NCBI GenBank assembly: GCA_903853785.1
Contig: CAINUM010000090.1
Coordinates: 1-26,390 of the forward strand
Length of the DNA: 26,390 bases
DNA from: Candidatus Magasanikiibacteriota bacterium
Lineage (GTDB): Bacteria > Patescibacteriota > Patescibacteriia > Magasanikbacterales > GWA2-37-8
Direction of reading: 5' to 3'
Position numbers and translations under genes: made by a program. Shown one piece after another: positions 14,265 through 22,374 of the stretch. Below the pieces are notes generated by a model that was not told where the DNA came from, searched no databases, and worked only from the letters and a program-made list of their open reading frames with translations. Positions within the stretch are counted from its first letter, which is position 1. The number at the start of each line of letters is the position of its first letter.

Positions 14265-14834
14265 TTATTTTTCTGGAACCGAGAATGTTTCAATTTTCTT
14301 TAAACTATCTTCAAATGTTTTTGGATCACCGCGTACTTCGATTATCTCTTTACTCTTTTTATATCCAAGAGGATATATTTCTAACACTTCATATGGTGTG
14401 CCGTCTTTTTGACTGGTATCAGTGAAGCGTTTTGCAGGATAATCATTCCAAGTGGAAGTAGTAATACTTTCATCAGGAACTGAGTGTCCAATTTTTTGGA
14501 CAAATACCATTAGATATTCGGATTCATCAGTATTGTAAAATTTAAACCCATCTATCCAGCGACTTGTCTGCCAACTATTTGGATATTTTAATTTTACTTT
14601 AACAAAACTATCGTCGCTATAAGCGGATTCTGAAGGTAGTTTTTTTGCCAATTCGTTGGTTATTTCCTGACGCAACTGAGCTTTTATTTCAAGTACTTGT
14701 TGTTGCATGCTGGCCTTAATATTGTCAGAAACTGTTTGGTTGTTAATTGTTTGACAACCATAGCCGCCTAATATTGATGTCAACCCAACCACACCCAAAA
14801 TTACCAAAGATTTTGTCGCCATCGCAATTTTCAT
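14265..14834 (-). CDS. Probable separate lipoprotein/exported protein (internal start in the ppsA frame), 189 aa
   Basis: The ATG at 14834 is preceded by AGAGGA at SD distance. The product would have a basic N-terminus, a hydrophobic core and a Cys (GGYGC, position 27) as in bacterial lipoproteins, although the lipobox is imperfect. A helical linker (about 30-70) follows, then a globular domain with PsbP-like flavour (VKLKYPNSWQTSRWIDGFKFY); that family hint is weak. It shares the ppsA frame with no stop between them, so it may be made by internal initiation, as part of the fusion, or both. Confidence 0.5.
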   Translation of the reverse strand: MKIAMATKSLVILGVVGLTSILGGYGCQTINNQTVSDNIKASMQQQVLEIKAQLRQEITNELAKKLPSESAYSDDSFVKVKLKYPNSWQTSRWIDGFKFYNTDESEYLMVFVQKIGHSVPDESITTSTWNDYPAKRFTDTSQKDGTPYEVLEIYPLGYKKSKEIIEVRGDPKTFEDSLKKIETFSVPEK

Positions 14835-17216
14835 TATTTTTCCTCTACTCTTTCCAAGCTTCTTCTCCATCGCCGCTATGCGAGTGCGAGTTTTTAAAGC
14901 ACTATCAGGATTTAAAGAAATACTATCAATTCCTTCTTGCACCAAAAATTCAGCAAATTCAGGATAATCACTTGGTGCTTGTCCACAAATACCTACTTTA
15001 CGTTTGTATTGATGAGCAACTTGAATCACCTGACGGATTAAAGTTTTAACCGCTTCGTTATTTTCATCATAAACATGAGAAACTAAAGACGAATCTCTAT
15101 CTACTCCCAAAGTTAACTGTGTTAAGTCGTTACTTCCAATACTAAAACCATCAAAAATTTGAGAAAATTCTTTGGCCAAAATAACATTCGATGGAATTTC
15201 ACACATTACATATACCTGTAAACCATTTTTTCCTCGTTCCAAATCAAATTCCTTCATGGTTTCCAAAACTTTTTTACCCTCTTCTACTGTACGACAAAAT
15301 GGCACCATTACAATAATATTTTTTAAACCCCAAGTTTCTCTAGCTTTTTTTATGGCCGCACATTCCAATTTAAATCCTGGTTTATATTTTGGATCATAAT
15401 AACGAGACGCTCCACGCCAACCCAACATTGGATTTTCTTCGTGTGGTTCAAAATCTTTACCACCAATCAGTGTGGCATATTCATTTGTTTTAAAATCTGA
15501 AAGACGTACAATCACATCATTTGGATAAAAGGCCGCTGCCAAAAATGCTATTCCTTCGGCTAATTTATCTACTAAATATTGCGTCTTATCTTTATACCCT
15601 ACCGTCAGTTCTTCTATTTTTTCTCGCACTTGTTTGTCTTTGATATCTTTGAAATGCACTAAAGCAAGTGGGTGAATTTTGATAAAATTTGTAAAAATAA
15701 ATTCTTCACGAGCCAAACCTATACCATCATTTGGAACCGCGGACAGTGCAAAAGCATTATCTGGATTACCGGTATTTATCATTATTTTTGTTTTGGTAGC
15801 CGGTAAACTTTTCAATTCCGTTCGCTCAACTGTAAAAGGTAAATGTCCTTTATAAATATAACCAACTTCACCTTCAGCACAAGAAACTGTAATTTCTTGG
15901 CCATCTTTTATAAGCTGTCGCGCTTTGGCAGCCCCAACAACACACGGCACTCCTAACTCACGACTAACTATTGCCGCATGTGATGTCTTACCACCTTGTT
16001 CCGTAACGATTGCACTAGCAATACGCATTACCGGCTCCCAATCTGGATCGGTAATTCTTGTTACCAACACTTCACCAGCCTTAAAATCCTTCATTTGTTT
16101 TGGTGAGGTTATAATATGGGCTTTGCCTTGGCCGATCTTTTGGCCAACACTAACTCCTTGCACTAAGACCTCACTTTTTCTTTGCAAATTATAGGTTTCA
16201 ATAGCGGTGATTTTGGATTGAGATTTTACTGTTTCTGATCTAGCCTGAACGATAAATAGTTTTCCAGTCTGACCATCTTTTGCCCATTCAATATCCATTG
16301 GGCGTCCGTAATGTTCTTCGATCTGCACACCCCATTTTGATAACTGAATAACCTCATCATCTGTCAAACAATATAATTTTTGATCACTTGTTTTTACTTT
16401 CTCTTGTTTTGTGCCAGTTTTTCCGTAAATTAATTTAACTTCTTTGCTTCCTAAACGACGACTAATGATAGATTTAAAACCTTTTTTTATACCATCTTTA
16501 AAAACATAAAATTGATCCGGTGTGACCTGACCTTTTACAACATATTCGCCCAAACCATAGGAGCCGTTAATAAGCACTACTCCACGAAAACCAGATTCAG
16601 TATCAAGTGTAAACATAACCCCCGATGCCCCCAAATCAGAACGAACCATTTCTTGAACACCAACCGATAAGGCAACGGTGAGATGATCAAAACCTTTAGC
16701 TTCACGATACGAAATCGCACGATCGGTAAACAATGAAGCGATACATTTTTTACAAGCCAACATCAAATCCTTATCGCCTTTGACATTGAGATAGGTTTCT
16801 TGTTGCCCAGCAAAACTAGCGTCTGGTAAATCTTCAGCTGTAGCTGATGATCGCACAGCCACATCTACATTTGATTTTTTACATTCTTTAGATAATTCTT
16901 TATATGCTTTTTTAATATCGTCAGCTATATCTTTTGGGAAATCGGCTGATAAAACAATCTTACGTACTTTTAATCCCGCCACCGATAAGGCATGAACATT
17001 TTTAACATCCAAATCTTTCAGAACTTCTTTGATTTTTTTATCAATTTTATTTTCTTTTAAAAATCTCCAATAAACTTCAGCTGTCAACGCAAAACCATTA
17101 GGCACCGGAAGGCCTTTTGAAGTTAATTTGGAATACATCTCGCCTAGCGAAGCATTCTTGCCTCCCACTAGCGGAATGTCTTTAATTGTAAGATTTTTAA
17201 ACCAAGCAATATTCAT
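14265..17216 (-). CDS. ppsA: PEP synthase fused in frame to a lipoprotein-like C-terminal domain, 983 aa
   Basis: Residues 1-794 are a complete phosphoenolpyruvate synthase (pyruvate + ATP to PEP + AMP + Pi). They contain the N-terminal ATP-grasp domain (GGKNASLGEM, VRSSATAEDLPDASFAGQQET), the swivelling domain with phospho-His413 in GGKTSHAAIVSRELG, and the PEP/pyruvate barrel ending in Cys744 of GICGQAPSDYPEFAEFLVQEG. Instead of stopping, the frame continues into about 189 residues that start MKIAMATKSLVILGVVGLTS, a signal-peptide or anchor-like segment ending GGYGC821, followed by a beta-rich domain (VKLKYPNSW). A cytoplasmic enzyme with an exported tail is implausible. At the junction AGAGGA precedes ATG 14834, and a TAG occurs two bases out of frame, as if two genes were joined by a small indel. 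See the separate entry for the internal start. Confidence 0.9.
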   Translation of the reverse strand: MNIAWFKNLTIKDIPLVGGKNASLGEMYSKLTSKGLPVPNGFALTAEVYWRFLKENKIDKKIKEVLKDLDVKNVHALSVAGLKVRKIVLSADFPKDIADDIKKAYKELSKECKKSNVDVAVRSSATAEDLPDASFAGQQETYLNVKGDKDLMLACKKCIASLFTDRAISYREAKGFDHLTVALSVGVQEMVRSDLGASGVMFTLDTESGFRGVVLINGSYGLGEYVVKGQVTPDQFYVFKDGIKKGFKSIISRRLGSKEVKLIYGKTGTKQEKVKTSDQKLYCLTDDEVIQLSKWGVQIEEHYGRPMDIEWAKDGQTGKLFIVQARSETVKSQSKITAIETYNLQRKSEVLVQGVSVGQKIGQGKAHIITSPKQMKDFKAGEVLVTRITDPDWEPVMRIASAIVTEQGGKTSHAAIVSRELGVPCVVGAAKARQLIKDGQEITVSCAEGEVGYIYKGHLPFTVERTELKSLPATKTKIMINTGNPDNAFALSAVPNDGIGLAREEFIFTNFIKIHPLALVHFKDIKDKQVREKIEELTVGYKDKTQYLVDKLAEGIAFLAAAFYPNDVIVRLSDFKTNEYATLIGGKDFEPHEENPMLGWRGASRYYDPKYKPGFKLECAAIKKARETWGLKNIIVMVPFCRTVEEGKKVLETMKEFDLERGKNGLQVYVMCEIPSNVILAKEFSQIFDGFSIGSNDLTQLTLGVDRDSSLVSHVYDENNEAVKTLIRQVIQVAHQYKRKVGICGQAPSDYPEFAEFLVQEGIDSISLNPDSALKTRTRIAAMEKKLGKSRGKIMKIAMATKSLVILGVVGLTSILGGYGCQTINNQTVSDNIKASMQQQVLEIKAQLRQEITNELAKKLPSESAYSDDSFVKVKLKYPNSWQTSRWIDGFKFYNTDESEYLMVFVQKIGHSVPDESITTSTWNDYPAKRFTDTSQKDGTPYEVLEIYPLGYKKSKEIIEVRGDPKTFEDSLKKIETFSVPEK

Positions 17217-17231
17217 AGTGATAATATTATA

Positions 17232-19262
17232 TCACACTTTTAATATTTCTAAAAATGCTTTTTCATCCAATGTATTCACACCCATTTTTTTGGCTTTTTC
17301 ATACTTACTACCGGGCTCTGCACCCACTACGACAAAAGAAGTTTTTTTACTAACACTTTCGGACATTTCCCCTCCCAAATCTTTTATTTTTTGTTTGGCT
17401 TCGTCTCGACTCATAGATTCTAGACTACCAGTCAAAACAAATGTCTGGCCCGCCAATTTGCCACCTTTCTTTTTTTCAACCGGTTTCAATATTACTCCAT
17501 TATTAATCAGCTTATCTACAAATTCACTATTTTTAATATTTTTGAAATATTCTACTATTGAGTGCGCTGTACGTTCGCCAACACCATTCATATTTAATAA
17601 TTCTTCAGCTGTAGTATTTTGTAATTTTTCCAGTGTACCAAAATTTTGCGCCAAATCATCTGCGGTTTCTTCACCCACATGCATGATACCGAGTGCATTT
17701 ATAAAACGTGATAAAGAAATGTGTTTAGATTTTTCCACCGCTTCAACTAGATTTTGCGCGCTCTTTTGGGCAAATCTTTCTAGCGGTTCAAGATCACCAA
17801 TCGTTAAAATAAACAAATCAGCCGCATCTTTTATCAAGCCTTCATCGACTAATTGTTCAACTATTTTTTCTCCACAATGATCAATATCAAAACCTTTTTT
17901 ACCAACAAAATGAATAATATTTTCCAATTCTTGAGCGTAACAATTTTTGTTCAAACAATACAAAGCTACCGAATTTCCTTCGACCGCTTTGCTTACTTTG
18001 CTTATAACTTGTCCACCAACTTCACTTTCGCAAACCGGACATTTTGTTGGTCGCTTTATTTCTCTTTCTTGACCAGTACGCATCTTCTCTAATACTCGCA
18101 CTACCTTTGGAATAATATCCCCTGCTTTTTCTACTACAACCGTATCACCGATCTTTACACCCAAGCGATCGATCTCATCAAAATTATGGAGGGTCGCATG
18201 AGTCACCGTCGAACCAGCCAATTTTACAGGCTCCATCAAAGCGACTGGTGTCAAAGCGCCTGTGCGACCAACTTGCACATAAATATCCTTTATTTTAGTT
18301 GTGCCCTGTTCGGCTGGAAACTTAAATGCTATTGCCCATCGTGGTGATTTACCAGTGAAGCCCAAAGCTTCCTGATATTTTTTTTGATTCACTTTTATCA
18401 CTACACCGTCAATCCAAAAAGGTTGGCTATTTTTTTTCTTTTGCCATTCATGATGAAATACTAAAATTGCTTTTAAATCTTTACAAATTTTCCAATGAAT
18501 GTCTGTTTTAAAACCTAAATCTTTTAAGCGTTGTAATTCTTGGGCCTGGGTAGAAGGAATTTCTCCTGCAGAAATATCATAAGTGGTCAGTGATAATTTA
18601 CGGGCCGCAACTACCGCCGAATCTAGCTGTCGAATAGTACCGGCCGCCGCATTGCGAGGATTAGCAAACAACACCTCACCTGTTTTCTCGCGCTCCAAAT
18701 TTATTTTTTCAAGCATACTTCGATCCAACCAAACTTCACCTTCTGCAATTAAATCAACTTTTTCATTTAACTTTAGTGGGACCGTTAAAATTGTTCGAAT
18801 ATTTTGAGTAACATTTTCTCCAACCTTACCATCACCACGAGTTGCGGCAGCTACTAGTTCGCCTTTTTCGTAAGTCAAAACCATGTGAAGTCCGTCAATT
18901 TTTAACTCACAAACATATTCCAAATCAACTGGTTTTTCACCGATTTCTTTTTGTAAATAATTAAAATTTCTTTCTTCCCAAATATTTAAATCATTTTCAT
19001 CAAACGCATCATCAAAACTCCATTGAGTCACTTGGTGAACAACTTTTTCAAATTTATCCAACGGTTTGCCAGCCACCCGCTGTGTTGGAGAATCTGAGGT
19101 GATTAATTCTGGGTTTTCGCGTTCAATATCACGCAATTCGTCCATTAAACCATCATACATTGCATCTGTCACCTCAGGGTCATTGAGTACGTGATAACGA
19201 TAACGCAAATCATTAATCTGAGAATGTAAACGTTCTACTTTTTTTAACAACTCACTATTCAT
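17232..19262 (-). CDS. ligA: NAD-dependent DNA ligase
   Basis: LigA seals nicks in replication and repair using NAD+. The 676-aa length matches the family. Order: Ia domain; adenylation domain with Lys121 in KIDG and TRGDGKVGENVT; OB fold; four-Cys zinc finger (CPVC...YCLNKNC); helix-hairpin-helix repeats (NGVGERTAHSIVEYF); and a C-terminal BRCT domain (GQTFVLTGSLESMSRDEAKQKIKDLGG). The frame is open up to 19313, but ATG 19262 (MNSELLKKVERLHSQI) gives the canonical start. It ends in TGA, showing that TGA is a stop codon here. It follows pilD by 40 nt and precedes ppsA by 15 nt, all minus strand. Confidence 0.97.
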   Translation of the reverse strand: MNSELLKKVERLHSQINDLRYRYHVLNDPEVTDAMYDGLMDELRDIERENPELITSDSPTQRVAGKPLDKFEKVVHQVTQWSFDDAFDENDLNIWEERNFNYLQKEIGEKPVDLEYVCELKIDGLHMVLTYEKGELVAAATRGDGKVGENVTQNIRTILTVPLKLNEKVDLIAEGEVWLDRSMLEKINLEREKTGEVLFANPRNAAAGTIRQLDSAVVAARKLSLTTYDISAGEIPSTQAQELQRLKDLGFKTDIHWKICKDLKAILVFHHEWQKKKNSQPFWIDGVVIKVNQKKYQEALGFTGKSPRWAIAFKFPAEQGTTKIKDIYVQVGRTGALTPVALMEPVKLAGSTVTHATLHNFDEIDRLGVKIGDTVVVEKAGDIIPKVVRVLEKMRTGQEREIKRPTKCPVCESEVGGQVISKVSKAVEGNSVALYCLNKNCYAQELENIIHFVGKKGFDIDHCGEKIVEQLVDEGLIKDAADLFILTIGDLEPLERFAQKSAQNLVEAVEKSKHISLSRFINALGIMHVGEETADDLAQNFGTLEKLQNTTAEELLNMNGVGERTAHSIVEYFKNIKNSEFVDKLINNGVILKPVEKKKGGKLAGQTFVLTGSLESMSRDEAKQKIKDLGGEMSESVSKKTSFVVVGAEPGSKYEKAKKMGVNTLDEKAFLEILKV

Positions 19263-19302
19263 ACCTGTATATATAAAAAAAATACAACAATCAACTTGTG
19301 CT

Positions 19303-20112
19303 TTAATAACCAATTAAATGGGCATACCAACCAACAATTGTCGTGCCGTAATAAATCGCCACAAAAGTGCCAACGCTTAAAAAGACACCAAAAGGAATTT
19401 CTGTTTTGCTATTTACTTTTTTAAGTAACAATAAAATCATACCGAGAGACGCCCCTAAAACATAGGCTATAAAAAGCGCTAAAAGTGTATTTTGCCACCC
19501 CAACCACGCGCCCATCATCACTCCAAAACGCACATCGCCACCACCGATCCACCTACCACTTGAGATAATATATTGTAAAAGAAAAAATCCGCCACCAATC
19601 AACATTCCCAGTAACATCGATTCAATCGTAAAATTTAATGTAAAAAAATTAATAAAAAAACCAATAATTGTACCAGCCCACACCACGCGCGATAAAATAA
19701 TTTTATAGCGTAAATCGTAAACAAAAGTTATTATCAACAATGTCAAAAAACAAACATCCCGTAACATTGACCATTCACTAAAATGTATTAATTTTACATG
19801 CTGTCCAACAACAAACATCATCAAAAGACCGGTGGCTAATTCTACTGATGGATACGACCAGTGAATTGGTTTTTTACAATTACTACAATGGGCACGCAAA
19901 GCCAACCAACTTAATACCGGAATGTTTTCATACCAACGTAATTGATATCGACAATTCGGACACATACTACGACTGTTTGATAAAATTTTAATATTATCAT
20001 GCACACGCCACATCCAGGAATTCAAAAAACTTCCGAGAATTAGCCCGAGCACGAAGACGAAAAAGTATATAATTCCACCAACCAACATGATATAACTACC
20101 CAAATCTAACAT
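19303..20112 (-). CDS. pilD: Prepilin peptidase/N-methyltransferase
   Basis: PilD cuts the short leader of type IV prepilins and methylates the new N-terminus at the inner membrane. The 269-aa protein shows GSFLN near the N-terminus, the cytoplasmic four-Cys zinc site (C51xxC54, C76xxC79), and both catalytic aspartates: the first in FVYDLRYK and the second in the GGGDVRFG (GxGD) motif. About seven membrane spans are present. Its likely substrate, a GFTLIE pilin, is the next gene upstream. Confidence 0.95.
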   Translation of the reverse strand: MLDLGSYIMLVGGIIYFFVFVLGLILGSFLNSWMWRVHDNIKILSNSRSMCPNCRYQLRWYENIPVLSWLALRAHCSNCKKPIHWSYPSVELATGLLMMFVVGQHVKLIHFSEWSMLRDVCFLTLLIITFVYDLRYKIILSRVVWAGTIIGFFINFFTLNFTIESMLLGMLIGGGFFLLQYIISSGRWIGGGDVRFGVMMGAWLGWQNTLLALFIAYVLGASLGMILLLLKKVNSKTEIPFGVFLSVGTFVAIYYGTTIVGWYAHLIGY

Positions 20113-20157
20113 ATATTTTTTTAACTAAATATGTTAATAATTATATCACAGCAATAA

Positions 20158-20191
20158 AAAAAACAAAACCCTCCTAAAATTTAGGAGGGTT
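20158..20191 (-). terminator. Pilin terminator
   Basis: AACCCTCCTAA (20167-20177) pairs with TTAGGAGGGTT (20181-20191) around a 3-nt loop. On the minus strand the stem is followed by a T-rich tail, and it lies 16 nt after the pilin stop. It would limit read-through into pilD. Confidence 0.85.
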
Positions 20192-20206
20192 AGTTCAAAA
20201 ATGTAA

Positions 20207-20632
20207 TTAGTTTTTGATTCCAGCTGGACTTAATTGAATAGAACCGGCAGTTAATCCTGCAACAGCACCTTCTAGAGTGGCGTCGATAGTATAACTACTA
20301 GATGCAGAAGTATACTTGTAGAAACCAGCCTTAGGATCTACTGGAACTTGACCCATGTATGGGGAAGTACATCCAGTGAGAGCAAAACCAGCGGAGTTCA
20401 AACAAGCGTATGAACCTGTACCTAAATCAGCAGCAGAGCCTGCTGGATAAGCATTCTGGTCAGTATAATATAATTCAAGAGCTGTTTGTAATTGTTTCAA
20501 ATCGGCCAGACGTTTGGAATCGCGTGCTTTAACACGAGCGGAACCAAGCGCTACTACCGCTAAAGTAGACAACAATCCGATGATCGCAATCACGATCAAA
20601 AGTTCAATCAAGGTAAAACCTTTCTTATTCAT
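20207..20632 (-). CDS. Type IV pilin / pseudopilin, 141 aa
   Basis: The N-terminus MNKKGFTLIELLIVIAIIG is the class III signal: cleavage after Gly5 leaves Phe1 methylated, with Glu5 guiding assembly. The hydrophobic helix is followed by the charged helix (ARVKARDSKRLADLKQLQTA) and a small globular head with two Cys (about 20 residues apart) that may form a disulfide loop. It could be the major pilin or a pseudopilin. It has its own promoter and terminator, so it is likely expressed at a higher level than neighbouring pilus genes. Pili in CPR bacteria are thought to serve attachment or DNA uptake. Confidence 0.93.
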   Translation of the reverse strand: MNKKGFTLIELLIVIAIIGLLSTLAVVALGSARVKARDSKRLADLKQLQTALELYYTDQNAYPAGSAADLGTGSYACLNSAGFALTGCTSPYMGQVPVDPKAGFYKYTSASSSYTIDATLEGAVAGLTAGSIQLSPAGIKN

Positions 20633-20696
20633 AGGTTTTGTATATAAATTTATAGAAGCAACAACAGTGGTGTTGTCAGTTCTTATTAATAATTAA

Positions 20697-20725
20697 ATTA
20701 TAGCACACATTAATTAAAGATGTAA
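20697..20725 (-). promoter_or_regulatory. Pilin promoter (extended -10)
   Basis: The -10 TATAAT (20697-20702) is preceded by TGC, an extended -10. The -35 TTACAT (20720-20725) lies 17 nt upstream, inside the end of the receiver gene. The leader is about 60 nt with a small CAACA/TGTTG stem. Confidence 0.65.
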
Positions 20726-21091
20726 TACCTTCTTAATCTTATCCACAACTTCTGAAGGTTTGAAGTGCGCTTTGATCAAATAATCTGCCGCGCCCATTTG
20801 TAAGCCTTTTTCCACGTCATCTTTTTGACCAAGATTCGTTAATAAAATTACCGGTATATCTTTGACTTCTGAATCGGCTTTTACTTTTGCTAAAACTGCA
20901 AAACCATCTAGCTTTGGTAATAAAATATCCAGCATCATGATATCTGGTTTTTTATTTTTTATTTCTACCACTGCTTTTTCGCCATTATCAGCCAAACTTA
21001 CTTTATATCCCTCCATTTCAAACTTCTTCTGATATATACCAGAGAGAAATACATCATCCTCTACTAGCAATACGTGAATCTTTTTGGCCAT
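20714..21091 (-). CDS. CheY-like single-domain response regulator, 125 aa
   Basis: A receiver domain alone, with no output domain. Phosphorylation site Asp55 (MMLDILLPKLDG), acidic pocket E11/D12/D13 (LLVEDDVFL), switch Thr85 (ILLTNLG) and Lys107 (YLIKAHF) are all present. Proteins of this kind next to pilus genes (PilG/PilH type) act by protein contact to control pilus dynamics. No histidine kinase lies in the window. It sits between pilM (35 nt upstream) and the pilin. Confidence 0.93.
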   Translation of the reverse strand: MAKKIHVLLVEDDVFLSGIYQKKFEMEGYKVSLADNGEKAVVEIKNKKPDIMMLDILLPKLDGFAVLAKVKADSEVKDIPVILLTNLGQKDDVEKGLQMGAADYLIKAHFKPSEVVDKIKKVLHL

Positions 21092-21126
21092 ATTAAATTA
21101 AATTATTTATACTTTTGTTTATCATA

Positions 21127-22260
21127 TCACACTAATTTTCGAAGTGCTAGGCCAACCGCTACAGACATACGTGGACCAATTTTTCCCAGTACCGGCTTTA
21201 GACCTTCCTGATAAACAACCCTTCCCCACGGATCACCAATATAGCATTTGATATTAAATTTCTCTGAAATAAAATCCGTCAGATAAGGCATAGAACTACT
21301 ACCGCCAGTTAAAATAATTTTTTCTGGTCGCTTGTTTTCATTGCCGGTTTGTTTTAAATATATTTCAAAAGCATATTCAATTTCTTTGACTATCGGATCG
21401 ATGATTGTAGAGAACAATCCATAAAACTTCTCTTTTGTCATTTGGCCTTGGTTGGTTTTGTTTAATAAAGACCCAAAATAATCGTGCTTAAGCTGCTCTA
21501 CCACGTCATCTTTTACACCCAAAACATTGGTTAAAATTTTATTAATTCGTTCACCGCCAATTTCAGTACTATGGTGAGTGATCGCATAACCCTGGTCAAT
21601 AATATAAAAATTTGTACGTTCTGCACCAATATCAATAATCATCGAAACACTCTGATCACGCCCTACTAACGAACGCTCAAGAGCGATGGATTCAGGTTCT
21701 AAAGATTCTAATTCGATACCAGCTAGTTTAAAAACTTGTGTATAAAAAATTACTAATTCTTTTGGTACCGCATTTACTAATACTCTTTGAGTTTTGGAAG
21801 TTGGTCCGCTTTTAATCATTTGATAATCCAAGACCATTTCTTCAATCGGTCGAGGCAAAAGTTTTTTTACCTCTGCACGCAACACCCTATCTAGCTCTTC
21901 TTTTTTTAATAACGGTAAATTAATAACCGCATGAAATACAACTGATACCGGTAAACTAACTGTTGCAGACAGTGATTTTGTTCTAGCTCCAGCACAAACT
22001 GCTTTTACTAAATTCGCATATTTTTTTACTTGCTCAGGATCAATCGACACAATTGAACTTTTATTTTTTTGTTCCATCGCAGGTACGGTGATATCTTTTT
22101 TGTCGGACATATCAAACAAATGATGTACGTCCTGCAATTGCGAAGTTAGACCATATGTATATAACATCGGTCTTTTCTTTTCCAATCTCAACTCAACTAC
22201 TTTAACACCACCCGCACCCAAATCTATACCAAGGTGAGATTTAGGTTTGAAAAATAACAT
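21127..22260 (-). CDS. pilM: Type IV pilus assembly protein PilM
   Basis: PilM is an actin-like ATP-binding protein on the cytoplasmic face that links the pilus machine through PilN. The 377-aa protein has the ASKHA pattern: phosphate-1 loop HLGIDLGAGGVKVVEL (residues 9-24), SVSLPVSVVFHAVINLP-like strand, phosphate-2 MIIDIGAERTNFYI, and the adenosine motif IILTGGSSSMPYL. It ends in TGA. No pilN, pilO or pilB/C lies beside it, so the rest of the machine must be elsewhere. First gene of the minus-strand pilus run, divergent from cysS. Confidence 0.95.
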   Translation of the reverse strand: MLFFKPKSHLGIDLGAGGVKVVELRLEKKRPMLYTYGLTSQLQDVHHLFDMSDKKDITVPAMEQKNKSSIVSIDPEQVKKYANLVKAVCAGARTKSLSATVSLPVSVVFHAVINLPLLKKEELDRVLRAEVKKLLPRPIEEMVLDYQMIKSGPTSKTQRVLVNAVPKELVIFYTQVFKLAGIELESLEPESIALERSLVGRDQSVSMIIDIGAERTNFYIIDQGYAITHHSTEIGGERINKILTNVLGVKDDVVEQLKHDYFGSLLNKTNQGQMTKEKFYGLFSTIIDPIVKEIEYAFEIYLKQTGNENKRPEKIILTGGSSSMPYLTDFISEKFNIKCYIGDPWGRVVYQEGLKPVLGKIGPRMSVAVGLALRKLV

Positions 22261-22320
22261 ATCATTTTTATTTTAATATAATAATTATAGCAAATATATT
22301 ACTTCTCTGATATACCACTC

Positions 22321-22349
22321 TTGAAAACTGTGGATAAATAAGGTAATGT
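22321..22349 (+). promoter_or_regulatory. cysS promoter overlapping a DnaA-box-like 9-mer
   Basis: TTGAAA (22321-22326), a 17-nt spacer and TAATGT (22344-22349) predict a start near 22356. The reverse complement of TTATCCACA, an exact DnaA-box consensus, sits in the spacer (22329-22337). Confidence 0.4.
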
Positions 22350-22374
22350 TATAATGTTATATTAAAAGTTTCTT

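Noticed and set aside
17128..17880. Long plus-strand frame opposite ligA and ppsA
   Set aside because: Antisense of two confidently identified enzymes; Ser/Phe-rich shadow composition.
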